Positions 1-9,235 of a stretch of DNA of 11,030 bases are shown here, in pieces. The position numbers and the translations under genes are program-made. The stretch comes from Thermomucor indicae-seudaticae. Its lineage: Eukaryota > Mucoromycota > Mucoromycetes > Mucorales > Lichtheimiaceae. The stretch covers positions 1-11,030 of the forward strand of contig JSYX01000438.1 of the NCBI GenBank assembly GCA_000787465.1, in the 5' to 3' direction. The notes under the pieces are model-generated. The model saw only the letters and a list, made by a program, of their open reading frames with translations. It did not search any database and was not told the DNA's origin. Numbering within the stretch: the first letter of the stretch is position 1; each line of letters starts with the position of its first letter.

Positions 1-89
1 TTTATGGGGAGACGATTGCACCGCTTTCAAAGCAAACAGTCATAAGAAGACCGTACATTTCAAGGATCACCAAAGACACCCGACGGACC

Positions 90-1329
90 TCAGGTGCTCT
101 TTTGGGCCCCTCTGCAAGGAGGGAATAGCTTGTTATTGTCAGTGGATGCTCCTGTGGTTGGTAAGCCAACATAGACTCTAAAGGTATCATAGAAAAGCCA
201 CTGAAGCGCGGTGAGAGTACCAATCATGACGATACGGGCTCCCAATCCGCGCCAGACTCCATTCCATCCCAAGCCCTTTGCGATATCCACGATAGTTGTT
301 GGTTTCTGTCCAGGTGCAGGCTGCGGCAAGTTATTAAGCTTAGAGACAATGACATCCGCCGGATGTGAAACTGCAGCGCACAGAACACCAGCAATGTAGC
401 CACCTACAAAGCTGACGCCCAGCTATATACGTTATCATTAGCCATTGCTCCCCCTTTCCCTTTTTCATGTATATAGTCAGAGAAATATATGATGCTTTAC
501 CTGCTGCACCTTATTGTACTCATGTTTTGGCTTACTCAAAAAGACCCTGTATATCATTTCAACCGTAGCTTCAAACGAGGCAAACTTCATCATGGTGTAA
601 GGGATCTGTCGACCCCAAAGCGGGACGATACCCTTGTAAAATCCGGTAAACCCTTCCGATGCCTTGAGCTTCTGGAACCCTTCCACGGTATTACGCGCAA
701 ACGGTGGGTAAGAAGTCTGTATTCTGACTTTGAGGGCTTCCCACGGACACAAAAAGATGTCTGCCACGAATTCGGCCGATGCGGAAGCCGCAAGATAGAC
801 AAAGCCTCGGTACTTGTGTGCACTCTCTTCACTCACGATGTGCGAATACTTGTGCTTGAAATACTCGTAAAAGCCGTATTTTCCCGCGCCTTGGAATGAG
901 TAGCCTATAGCTGTTGGACCCAGACCCGTCAAAATGCCACGGAAGCCTTCGGCTTTCAGTATCGTGCGCCAGCCATCAAAGATGCCTCTGTACAAGTCCG
1001 GTTTCACCTTATCATGCACACAGAACAAGGCGGTTGGTTTTACGCTGGCTTTTCATAATGATCATCATTGTCCTCCTTCTTACCTGAAGACGGCATTTCA
1101 CAAGGTCCAAAGGCGTCACTAACGAGTGCGTAGGGCTATGCTCCATGGTTATCAGAAAACATATCAGAAGAATTTATCTTCTCTATATCCGTGCATACCC
1201 GCACGCAAGAACGCCGCCTATAGCGCATGCTACAAAATATCGTGTACTATAAGGTTCGATTGGTGTAGAGGGCGCAAACGGCTTTTTCTCCTGCACAGAA
1301 GCAACACAATACTTCATAGATGGGCGCAT
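90..1329 (-). CDS. PIC2: Mitochondrial phosphate/copper carrier (SLC25A3/Pic2 type), 4 exons, complete
   Basis: Inner-membrane solute carrier that imports phosphate into the mitochondrial matrix; the yeast Pic2 relative also carries copper. Exons on the minus strand are 1329-1199, 1135-1084, 1007-501 and 422-90; introns (63, 76 and 78 nt) are all GT-AG, and the spliced product is 340 aa. Three carrier repeats show PLDLVK (residues 52-57), PWEALK (149-154) and PADVIVSK (251-258); the last departs from PX[DE]XX[KR] in the way usual for phosphate carriers. [42 protein letters not shown] and YVGLPTTG fit Pic2 more closely than Mir1. Cysteines 35, 43, 58 and 245 lie in the same sequence contexts as Pic2 cysteines. 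The start at 1329 is chosen because an in-frame TGA lies nine codons upstream; Met5 is the alternative. The first ~30 residues and last ~18 residues extend beyond the yeast protein and are not recognised. The Pic2 rather than Mir1 assignment is inference from remembered sequence. Confidence 0.93.
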
Positions 1330-1385
1330 ATGTAATGGGAAAGTAAGTAATCAAAGATCACAGGGGTTGAAATTTGCATCGGCTC

Positions 1386-1393
1386 TTTTTATA
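1386..1393 (-). promoter_or_regulatory. TATA box of the phosphate carrier gene
   Basis: The minus strand reads GTATAAAAAG here, a strong TATA element about 57 nt upstream of the carrier start codon at 1329. That spacing would place transcription start near 1355 and give a short leader of roughly 25 nt. The assignment rests on motif and spacing only. Confidence 0.5.
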
Positions 1394-1592
1394 CCTATCG
1401 AACATCCCGGGTAAATGGATCAGCCTTGTCCACTTTGCTATCGAAAGCACATGATAGCAGGTTATCGAGAAGGCGCCTTTGGCGCTGCTGGCAAAGTCCC
1501 TTTTGCGCTGATTTCATATGCCATTTAACCTTTGCTGAAAGGGTGTTCGCATTAAATATGAGCAACAGGCAGATTCAAGTAACTCTCCCGAT

Positions 1593-1611
1593 ATGATGAA
1601 AAATTCATCAT
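1593..1611. repeat. Perfect 8-bp inverted repeat in the divergent promoter
   Basis: ATGATGAA, spacer AAA, TTCATCAT form a perfect inverted repeat. The centre contains TGAAAAATTC, which resembles the yeast ribosome-biogenesis promoter element RRPE (TGAAAATTTT); RPA190 belongs to that regulon in yeast. It could be a dimeric transcription-factor site. The link to RRPE is inference from similarity in one direction only. Confidence 0.4.
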
Positions 1612-1647
1612 CATAATATGCAAGGGTATCCTGCAAGCGCATGAGTC

Positions 1648-1893
1648 ATGCCACGTACGCTCAATGTCTTATTTATTCAGATTCTCTCAACATGGTGGAA
1701 GGTCTTTCCCGTCTTCATTCTGGGAAGTGTCGGGCCGACCGCAGGCCTAATGGGCTGGGAGGGGTGGGATACGGGAGGGTTTTCGGTGCTGGCGAGCACC
1801 CCCCAGGACTGGCCTTCGGGCCTTGCGCCCCTTTCGATAGATGCCATTAAAGAGGGACATTTGGAAGTTTTTCCTGTGTTGACGGTGACCTGA
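1648..1893 (+). other. Unassigned 81-codon ORF in a GC-rich patch
   Basis: I do not recognise this ORF. It encodes a hydrophobic, tryptophan- and glycine-rich product (TWWKVFPVFILG near residue 15, then GWEGWDTGGF, then TPQDWPSGLAPLS). The block from about 1720 to 1850 is clearly richer in G and C than the AT-rich DNA on both sides, and holds a hairpin GGTGCT-GGCG-AGCACC at 1785-1800. A second ATG in another frame starts at 1641. It may be an upstream ORF of RPA190, a small gene, a piece of an old repeat or mobile element, or chance. No splice partner was found. Confidence 0.2.
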
Positions 1894-1951
1894 TAGTATC
1901 CGGCTTATGCCGACAGCTTGGAAATACTCTTCTTTCAGTAGCGTTCTCACA

Positions 1952-2017
1952 GTAAATATGGATTATAACAACTTTATATACTAACGCATGATCGTTTCTT
2001 TTGAAATATTCTTTTAG
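1952..2017 (+). other. Candidate 5' UTR intron upstream of RPA190
   Basis: The stretch begins with GTAAAT after CA, contains TACTAAC (1979-1985), which is the canonical branch sequence, and ends with CTTTTAG at 2017, 33 nt after the branch A. Its 66-nt length matches the eleven coding introns of the downstream gene (55-68 nt). No coding frame crosses it, so if real it lies in the 5' untranslated region of RPA190 or in an unrecognised non-coding transcript. TTTATATA inside it could alternatively be a TATA box. Confidence 0.35.
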
Positions 2018-2199
2018 CTTTAGCTACACAAAAAGGCATCATAAGATCGATACCGGTGCCAGTATGCTGAATCCGGAAACGGCAGGAAGTGCGCACGGTA
2101 GCTCAGGGTGGCTTTGTCAGCCAGGGACTGTTTGTTCTGAGGCACCTTAATTTTTTGAAATCTGGCCGTCGGCCTTTGCCTCATTTCCCGTGCGAAGAC

Positions 2200-5100
2200 A
2201 TGAACATTTCGTGTCCCATAGGATCCGAGATCGACAGTGTGTCGTTCTCGTTCTACGAGCCGAATGAAATACGGAAAATATCAGTTAAACAGGTGGTGAA
2301 CCCTGTTCTCTTCGATTCCTTGGGACATCCGACCAAAGGCGGCTTGTACGACCCAGCACTCGGTCCCTTTCAAAAAACGCAAATGTACGTCGCCCCTTGA
2401 TAACAATCAAGTCTGCCATGTTACTTAGGTTACCCGCAGTTGTGCCACATGTTCGCAGGACCACTTTACTTGCCCTGGCCACTTTGGTCATATTGAGCTG
2501 CCTGTTCCGACTTACAACCCAATGTTCTTCGACCATCTTTATGCCCTTCTTCGAGCGAAATGCGCGTATTGTCACAAATTCCGCATGCCCCGGACCTATG
2601 TACCGTACAAACTTTTAACTTGTATCAAAAGAGCCAATGCTAAAGGCGTGGGTTAAACTAGGTCAAGAAAATCGTCGGCAAATTGCGATTGCTTCAGCAT
2701 GGTCTACTTCACGAAGCCCATGCATTGGATGACTTGTACGCATTGAACAAAGAAAAGAAGAAGAAAAAGTCATCATCATCACCGGACGACGAGACCATGG
2801 AAGATAAAATGGAAGAAGATGCGTCTGAGGGAGACTACCTAAGCCGTATCGGTACGCAACGCATGTAATTGTCCGTTGTGATATGTATGTCTGTAACTCC
2901 TCTATTCTGGACTAGATGACTATGTCGACAAGTGCTTAGCGGACAAAGAGGCACGCAAATTTGCTAGTGCAAACTACAAGGTGACGGTGATCAACGATGA
3001 ACGGAAAGGAGTGATGGCGGATTTCATGAAGCAGTGTATTGCTGCGAGACGCTGTGGGAATTGTGAGGGCATCTCACCACCCATACGACGAGATGGTGCA
3101 GCTAAACTCTTTCAGCTCAGCCTTGCGAAAAAAGATCAGTTGGCGATGGATGCTAGACGCTCACAGGATGACGCGGATAACAGCGACGAGGAGACGCAAA
3201 GATCTGCAGTCAAAAGGGCGCCGCCTGGACGAGAGCGTTTTTTGAATCCACTCGAGGTTCGTAGTGAGGTCCAAAAGATCTTCCAACAGGAAGCGGAAAT
3301 CATGGATTTGCTGTTTGGTGCACGCAATCCCAGAGTCCCGTCCAGGATTCGTAAAGCATCCTATCATATGTTTTTTATTGAAGTACTTGCAGTGGCACCT
3401 ACGCGCTTCCGACCTCCATCTGTTATGAACGACAAAGTTTTCGAATCTCCTCAGAATACACTGCTCAGCAGTATTCTCAAAGCTAGTCATCAAGTTCGTG
3501 ATCTTTCAGCCAATTTAAAAGCAGAGAATGAACAGGAACCGGTAGACAAGCAAAAAGTGCAGAGATTAAGTGATATGTTTGTCGACAGTATTATCAACCT
3601 GCAGCATACTGTCAACTCCTTTATTGATTCGACGAAGAATCCTCAGAACTTTGGAAGCGTGCAGCCACCACCAGGTATCCGGCAAGCATTGGAAAAGAAG
3701 GAAGGTCTTTTCAGAAAACACATGATGGGCAAGCGTGTCAATTATGCTGCTCGTTCAGTTATCTCACCAGATCCTAATATCGAAACCTCGGAGATCGGCG
3801 TGCCACCCGTTTTCGCCCAAAAGCTCACATACCCAGAACCTGTAACAGCACATAATATTAAAGAGCTTCGACAAGCGGTAATCAATGGTCCTTTCAAATG
3901 GCCTGGCGCAACACACGTGCAGCATGAAGATCAATCTATCGACGTTTTGGCAAATCTGAGCGTCGAATCTCGTATAGCCCTGGCTAACTCATTGCTTGCA
4001 CCTCAAAATTCAGCTTCTAACCAAGGCAACGGTAACCCATACCCCACGCGCACGCAAACAGTGAACAAAAAGGTGTTCCGGCATCTTCGGAACGGCGATA
4101 TTCTTTTGCTCAACCGTCAGCCTACTCTTCACAAACCATCCATCATGGCTCACAAGGCTCGTGTATTACCTGGCGAGAAAACGATTCGTATGCACTACGC
4201 CAACTGTAACACATACAATGCCGATTTTGATGGTGATGAAATGAATATGCACTTTCCTCAAAACGAAATCGCTCGTGCAGAAGCTTTTCTGATCGCCAAC
4301 ACGGACAATCAGTATCTCGTACCGACGAGCGGTAATCCCTTGCGTGGCTTGATTCAGGATCACGTTGTCTCCGGTGTGTGGATGACGTCTCGCAATACTT
4401 TCTTTACAAGAGATGAATATCAGCAGTTACTGTATGGCTCGCTTCGTCCCGAAGACGATTATACTGGAAATGGAAGGATCTTGACGATGCCTCCTAGTAT
4501 TTGGAAACCTGTACCTCTATGGACCGGAAAGCAAGTGGTAAGTAACGGGTTCTCTGGCGTCGCAGTTTGTGTCTTCACGATTCCTGCTCTAGATCTCGAC
4601 GATCCTTCTGAACTTGACTGTCGGCAAAGCTCAGCTTAACATGAAGTCAAAAAGCAAAGTACCTGGGAAGTATTGGGGTCCTAATGCAACCGAAGAAGGA
4701 GATGTCCTTGTGATGGACGGCGAACTGCTGACAGGTGTCTTGGATAAATCGCAGTTCGGTGCATCCGCCTATGGTTTGGTCCACTCTGTTTATGAATTGT
4801 ACGGTCCTGAGTCTGCTGGCAAGCTTCTCAGTATCCTTGGTCGTCTCTTCACAAAGTTTGTCCAGACCCATGGCTTTACTTGCCGTATGGATGACTTACG
4901 GTTAACCGAGGAGGGTGACAAGTGGCGTCGGGAACTTCTTGAGAAGGGCAAGGATCTAGGTGAGCAAGCCCACTTGGAATACCTGGGTCTTGCTGAAACA
5001 GCAAAAACTGCAAGCAAAGAATCGCTCGCTAAAGGTAAATGTTCTTGAAGTTCGCTTTTTCGTTTCGATAAAGATGCTGACGAGCACAAATAGAGTTTGA

Positions 5101-7851
5101 ACTGCGTATGGCGGAAGTTGCTCGCGATGACAATAAACTTGCAGGATTGGATAATGCCATGAAATCGAAAATGAACAAGCTTACTTCATCCATCACAGAA
5201 AAGTGCTTGCCTAACGGTTTGGTACGTTAACGTAATAAACAGTTTGTGGATACAGGCTTGCTAACGGCTGGATTGCAGGTTCGCAAATTCCCAGATAATG
5301 ACATGCAAATGATGACGGTTTCCGGTGCCAAGGGTTCGAACGTCAACGCTGCCCAGATTTCATGCATGCTTGGTCAACAAGAACTGGAAGGTCGCCGTGT
5401 ACCTCTTATGGTTTCCGGTCGATCACTACCTTCTTTTCGGCCCTACGATACCAGTGCTCGGGCTGGTGGTTACGTGGCTGGACGTTTCTTGACCGGTATC
5501 CGGCCACAGGTAGGCTATACTTTGTTAGAATAGCGTTGGAAAGATGTATTATCTAACACGTCCCGTAGGAATATTACTTCCACTGTATGGCTGGCCGTGA
5601 AGGTCTTATCGATACCGCCGTCAAGACTGCTCGTTCTGGTTATCTGCAGCGTTGTTTGATTAAGCATTTAGAAGGCTTACGGGTGCATTATGACCACACT
5701 GTTCGCGACGCCGACGGATCTATTCTGCAATTCCATTACGGTGAAGACTCGCTTGATGTCATTAAAGCCAAATATCTGAACGAATTTAGCTTCTCAGCAC
5801 ACAACTTTGAGATGCTTTCTCAGAAATACAATCCCAAGACTGCTTTGGCGTCGCTGGAGACTACTGAGGGCAAGGATTACGCAAAAAAAGCTCTCAAGAA
5901 GCCACACAAGTACGACCCTGCACTTTCCAAATTCAACCCTTCAACCCACTTGGGTGTGGTTTCCGAAAAGTTTGCCCTTGGCATGAAGAAATACATTGAA
6001 ACCAATCCTGATAACATGCCATTCTCAAAAAATGCAACCATTACCAAGAACAACGAACGCTATTCCTCCCTCAGCAAGAGCAAGTTTGAAGCCCTTATGC
6101 ATCTCAAGTATCTCCACAGCTTGGTCGAACCAGGTGAAGCCGTCGGTCTGTTGGCTGCACAGTCTATTGGTGAGCCCTCTACGCAAATGACTCTAAACAC
6201 TTTCCACTTTGCTGGTTACGGTGCTGCGAACGTCACTCTCGGTATCCCCCGTCTCCGTGAAATTATCATGACAGCTGCCCGTGTTATCAAGACCCCTACC
6301 ATGTTACTCCCTCTCCGCGAAGATGTTTCAGCCGAACGTGCCAGCCAGTTCTGCAAAGTTGCAAGCAAACTTACTTTGGCACAACTCATCGACAACGTGT
6401 CAGTAACAGAATCAATGACAGCCAAATCATCTGAGAACAACTATCGCCGCTCCAAGGTATACTCGATCCGCATCAACCTGTTTGCTGAGAAGGAATACAA
6501 GGAAGAATATTGCGTAAGCGCAAAGCGCATCAAGGAAGTATTAGCCAGCAGCTTTATCAAGGAATTGGAGACAGCTATTCGCAAACACATTAAGGATTCT
6601 CGGAAAATGCAGAGCGTTGACATTGCAGAGGCCCGTAAAGCTCGCGAGAACGATGTGGCTGACGACGAAGACGAGAATGTGCCTGCTAATGCTGGCTATA
6701 GTATGTTTCAATTCTGATATCAGCATTTTTAGTAGTCTTCTAACTGTTTGCTTGGCCTTTTATAGCTTCTGACGACGGAGACGGTGATGCCACGGCCGAA
6801 CGCTTGGCTTCAAAGACAAAACAAAGGGCCACTTATGACGAGCCAGACGAAGGTGATGTAGAGATGATGAAAGCGTCCCACTGTTTGGAAGACGAAGAAG
6901 CAGAACTAGAGGCAGTCGCAAGGCAAGGAGATCAGGAGGAAAAGGAGGAAGATATGGAAGTGGCGCAAGACAAGATTAGCGCCGTACACGAGAGGGACGT
7001 GCTCAAATCAAGCAAGTATATTACACGGTGGAAATTTGATGATAAAAACGGAGCATGGTGTGAAATTGATATGATGGTAAGGATAGACTAAATGGCTAGA
7101 TCTTGTAGCAAAAGTGCTCACCGCCAGAAAACAATGACAGTTCCAAGCTGACACCAAGAAGATTCTAATGGTCAGCCTTATCGAAAAGATTGCTCCCAAG
7201 GTCATTGTACACGAAATCAAGGGTATCGAACGATGCTTTGAATACATTAATCCTACCGAAAACGATACTTCTGTAAGTTTTTGCGCTTGAAGTTTTTTCT
7301 TTATTATTATCATCATCTGAAAACTGACATTGTGGGATAGAAACGCTTGCAAACGGAGGGTGTGAATCTTGTGGGCATGTGGGAATACAGTGATATCATT
7401 GACGTGAACTATATTGACACCAACGACATTGCCGCTATTTTGCGGACATACGGCGTCGAGGCGGCAAGAAATGCTATCATCAAGGAAATCGGTGGTGTGT
7501 TCGATGTATACGGTATCAAGGTTGACCGACGGCATTTGACACTGATCGCCGACTACATGACCTTTGAGGGTGGCTATAAACCATTCAACCGTATTGGTCT
7601 TGCATCCAACACGTCACCTTTCCTCAAGATGAGCTTCGAATCCACATGTAAATTCTTGACCGATGCCACGCTGTAAGTACAAGAAGAAAGGATTATGCAT
7701 CGAGGATGGATTAACTAAATGATCTTTACTATATAGCCATGGTGACTTTGACACCCTCGAATCGCCGTCAGCACGTATCGTCATGGGCAAAGTCGTCGAG
7801 GGCGGCACTGGCTCATTTGAAGTATTGCAACCTCTCACTACTGCTGCATAG
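2200..7851 (+). CDS. RPA190: RNA polymerase I largest subunit (A190/RPA1), 12 exons, complete
   Basis: Catalytic subunit that transcribes 35S/45S rRNA in the nucleolus. Exons: 2200-2384, 2440-2599, 2662-2851, 2916-4537, 4593-5034, 5094-5221, 5279-5509, 5569-6700, 6766-7076, 7141-7272, 7341-7672, 7737-7851. All introns are GT-AG, 55-68 nt, several with CTAAC branch sites; spliced length 1659 aa, against 1664 in yeast. Clamp zinc residues are CATC (63-66), CPGH (73-76), CAYC (103-106) and CGNC (225-228). The magnesium-binding loop is [10 protein letters not shown] with Asp 615, 617 and 619 (4223-4237). Lid/rudder motif [20 protein letters not shown], funnel VSGAKGSN, bridge-helix [20 protein letters not shown] and trigger-loop [16 protein letters not shown] (from residue 1187) are all present. 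Exon 3 encodes a lysine/serine-rich then acidic linker; the exon 8-9 junction encodes the acidic insertion before the C-terminal jaw seen in Pol I. The start is the first ATG that aligns with the yeast N-terminus (PIGSEI block). It ends GSFEVL..., as A190 does. No catalytic residue is missing. Confidence 0.97.
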
Positions 7852-8019
7852 ACACACAACTCATTGCGAAATATTTGCAAATTTCAACTGCATAATTCAT
7901 AAAGCCGTTTTTGGCCTATTGCTGTTTCTTCATGTGATCATCGCCTTTTTGATGCGAACTTTGTACAGATGCATGCTGAAAAGATGTCGTACGCGATTAA
8001 AAGGAACGTACATAGTATT

Positions 8020-9060
8020 TTAGTATGTAGTGACGATAATGCAAACACCTTCCTGTGTCAGTTGTTGTAGGACGATGGAAGCTGCATGATGTTTAGCCTG
8101 GGCTTTCGCTGGTAACCATTGTTTTCCAGAGACAACCTGTTCCTGATCCGATCGACGTAATTTAATGTGGCATAAGTATATTTTGCTGTTTATGTCACTG
8201 ACGCTTTCTTCAATGATGTATTCCGGGCGTTCCCATTTCAGCCTTGACGCGAGTTCGTTGAGCATGGCGGTATCGGTTTTGTTAAAGGCAGAGAGGACAA
8301 CGGGATGTTTCTTTGACTCCGGTTGGTTATTACTAGACGGCGTGGCTGATGGTGGCGCTGTTGTTACTGGTCGAGTAAGAAATGACAGGTCGGGTTGCAA
8401 GCCGCAGGCAGATTGAACTAGGGCGACCAAAGCCTGCTTGGCGCAGTCCTCTTTAGCTTCCTGGACAGTCAGGTAAACGTTCAAGGATCGAAAGATGAGA
8501 GGATCGACAAAGAGGGTACAAGCAAAGGGTGCGTGCGTATGTCCACCAATGGCGTGATACACCTCCTGGATATCGTATCTCGGCGAAACATTCAGACCAA
8601 GGACCTGAATGAGTTCAGCGAGGAGGCCGGTACATGTGTTATGTGGTCTTTGCATGCATTGTGCGAGCCATCGTTGTATACGCGTCGCTGTCGGTTCGGC
8701 CATGGCTCTAGAAGAAGCGTTACTCTGCTGTTGCTGCAGCTGTAACTGTTCTCGTCGTTGATATGGAGCTGCTAATTGTTGTAACGCCATGCTGGAAACG
8801 GCTTCCTTTGCTCGCTTTTTGCCAATGTAATAGTCGGAAGTGAATGTGTAGCCTAGCACGTTCAGTACGGCACAGTAGCCGTTATGGGTCTCGCTGTAAT
8901 GAAACTGGTATTCGATCTTGGGGTCTTTGATCCCAGCAGCGGCAGACAATTTGGCGACATGCTCGTAGAGTTGCGAAATGGGACTCGGATTAGACGGTAA
9001 CGGCATTTTATTGCGTAAAGGAAGAAGACTGAGAGGAAAAAAAGGGCAGAAATTTTCCAT
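8020..9060 (-). CDS. Protein with three tandem dsRNA-binding domains
   Basis: Intronless 346-codon frame, convergent with RPA190 (168 nt between stop codons). Numbering from Met1, dsRBD-like units lie at about 29-98, 143-215 and 264-335. Unit 1 is most typical: IEYQFHYSETHNGYCAVLNV, then GKKRAKEAVSSMALQQL, the KKxAK helix that contacts RNA phosphates. Unit 2 (TVQEAKEDCAKQALVAL) and unit 3 (LPAKAQAKHHAASIVLQQL) keep the closing helix but have degenerate or partial basic motifs, so they may act in protein contact rather than RNA binding. A glutamine-rich linker (LQLQQQQ) and a proline/serine/threonine linker separate the units. No RNase III, helicase or deaminase domain is visible. Met19 (9006) is a likely alternative start because residues 1-18 are unlike the domain; a TATA box at 9169-9176 fits either. 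Possible partner of Dicer-type enzymes or an RNA-localisation factor; the function is not known. Confidence 0.8.
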   Translation of the reverse strand: MENFCPFFPLSLLPLRNKMPLPSNPSPISQLYEHVAKLSAAAGIKDPKIEYQFHYSETHNGYCAVLNVLGYTFTSDYYIGKKRAKEAVSSMALQQLAAPYQRREQLQLQQQQSNASSRAMAEPTATRIQRWLAQCMQRPHNTCTGLLAELIQVLGLNVSPRYDIQEVYHAIGGHTHAPFACTLFVDPLIFRSLNVYLTVQEAKEDCAKQALVALVQSACGLQPDLSFLTRPVTTAPPSATPSSNNQPESKKHPVVLSAFNKTDTAMLNELASRLKWERPEYIIEESVSDINSKIYLCHIKLRRSDQEQVVSGKQWLPAKAQAKHHAASIVLQQLTQEGVCIIVTTY

Positions 9061-9168
9061 CGAAGTCGATCTTCTTTTACAGAAATCTCGCAGTGGCCGA
9101 ACTTGCAGATAATGAAGGTAGACGGGCCAACTTGGAAGAAATCTGTTCGTTATGCATATGTATATCGT

Positions 9169-9176
9169 ATTTTATA
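9169..9176 (-). promoter_or_regulatory. Candidate TATA box of the dsRBD gene
   Basis: The minus strand reads TATAAAAT, 109 nt upstream of the first in-frame ATG (9060) and 163 nt upstream of the second (9006). It lies inside the 3' part of the neighbouring LRR reading frame, so the two genes would overlap in this interval if the LRR frame were still translated. Motif and spacing only. Confidence 0.35.
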
Positions 9177-9214
9177 TCACAAAGACGACGGTAATAAAAG
9201 CCAGTGTCCTGTTC

Positions 9215-9235
9215 TTGTTGTTGCTGCTGCTGCTG
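9215..9235 (-). repeat. CAG/CAA trinucleotide tract (seven glutamine codons)
   Basis: Four CAG and three CAA codons in a row on the minus strand, inside the frame that continues past the TGA of the LRR gene. On the plus strand the same bases read as CTG/TTG, giving an artificial poly-leucine frame. Confidence 0.85.

Larger units (their letters stand above)
1330..2199. promoter_or_regulatory. Divergent intergenic region between the carrier and RPA190
   Basis: About 870 nt separate the two start codons, so this stretch must hold both promoters. It contains the carrier TATA box (1386-1393), a short hairpin GCGCC-TTT-GGCGC (1473-1485) next to a palindrome AAGGCGCCTT (1470-1479), a perfect inverted repeat at 1593-1611, a GC-rich block with an 81-codon ORF (1648-1893), and an intron-like stretch (1952-2017) with TTTATATA just inside it. 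I see no tRNA or other confident gene. The sequence between 2018 and 2199 would be the RPA190 5' UTR. Confidence 0.6.

Noticed and set aside
2..223. 73-codon minus-strand ORF at the left edge
   Set aside because: It overlaps the last exon of the carrier in a different frame and shows no family motif; the carrier stop at 90 is supported by the YVGLPTTG ending just before it.
489..899. 136-codon plus-strand ORF
   Set aside because: It is the antisense of carrier exon 3, whose minus-strand frame has clear SLC25 motifs.
1470..1485. GC palindrome AAGGCGCCTT with overlapping GCGCC-TTT-GGCGC hairpin as a terminator
   Set aside because: It lies in a promoter region between two start codons in a eukaryote and has no T-tract; noted only as part of the intergenic region.
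2089..2145. tRNA-like segment with a box A match (GGTAGCTCAGGGTGG) followed by a T-run
   Set aside because: No T-arm GGTTCGANNCC, no matching anticodon arm and only a bulged acceptor pairing; it lies in the RPA190 leader.
8165..8745. Two plus-strand ORFs (8165-8416 and 8533-8745)
   Set aside because: Both are antisense to the dsRBD coding frame and have no recognisable motif.
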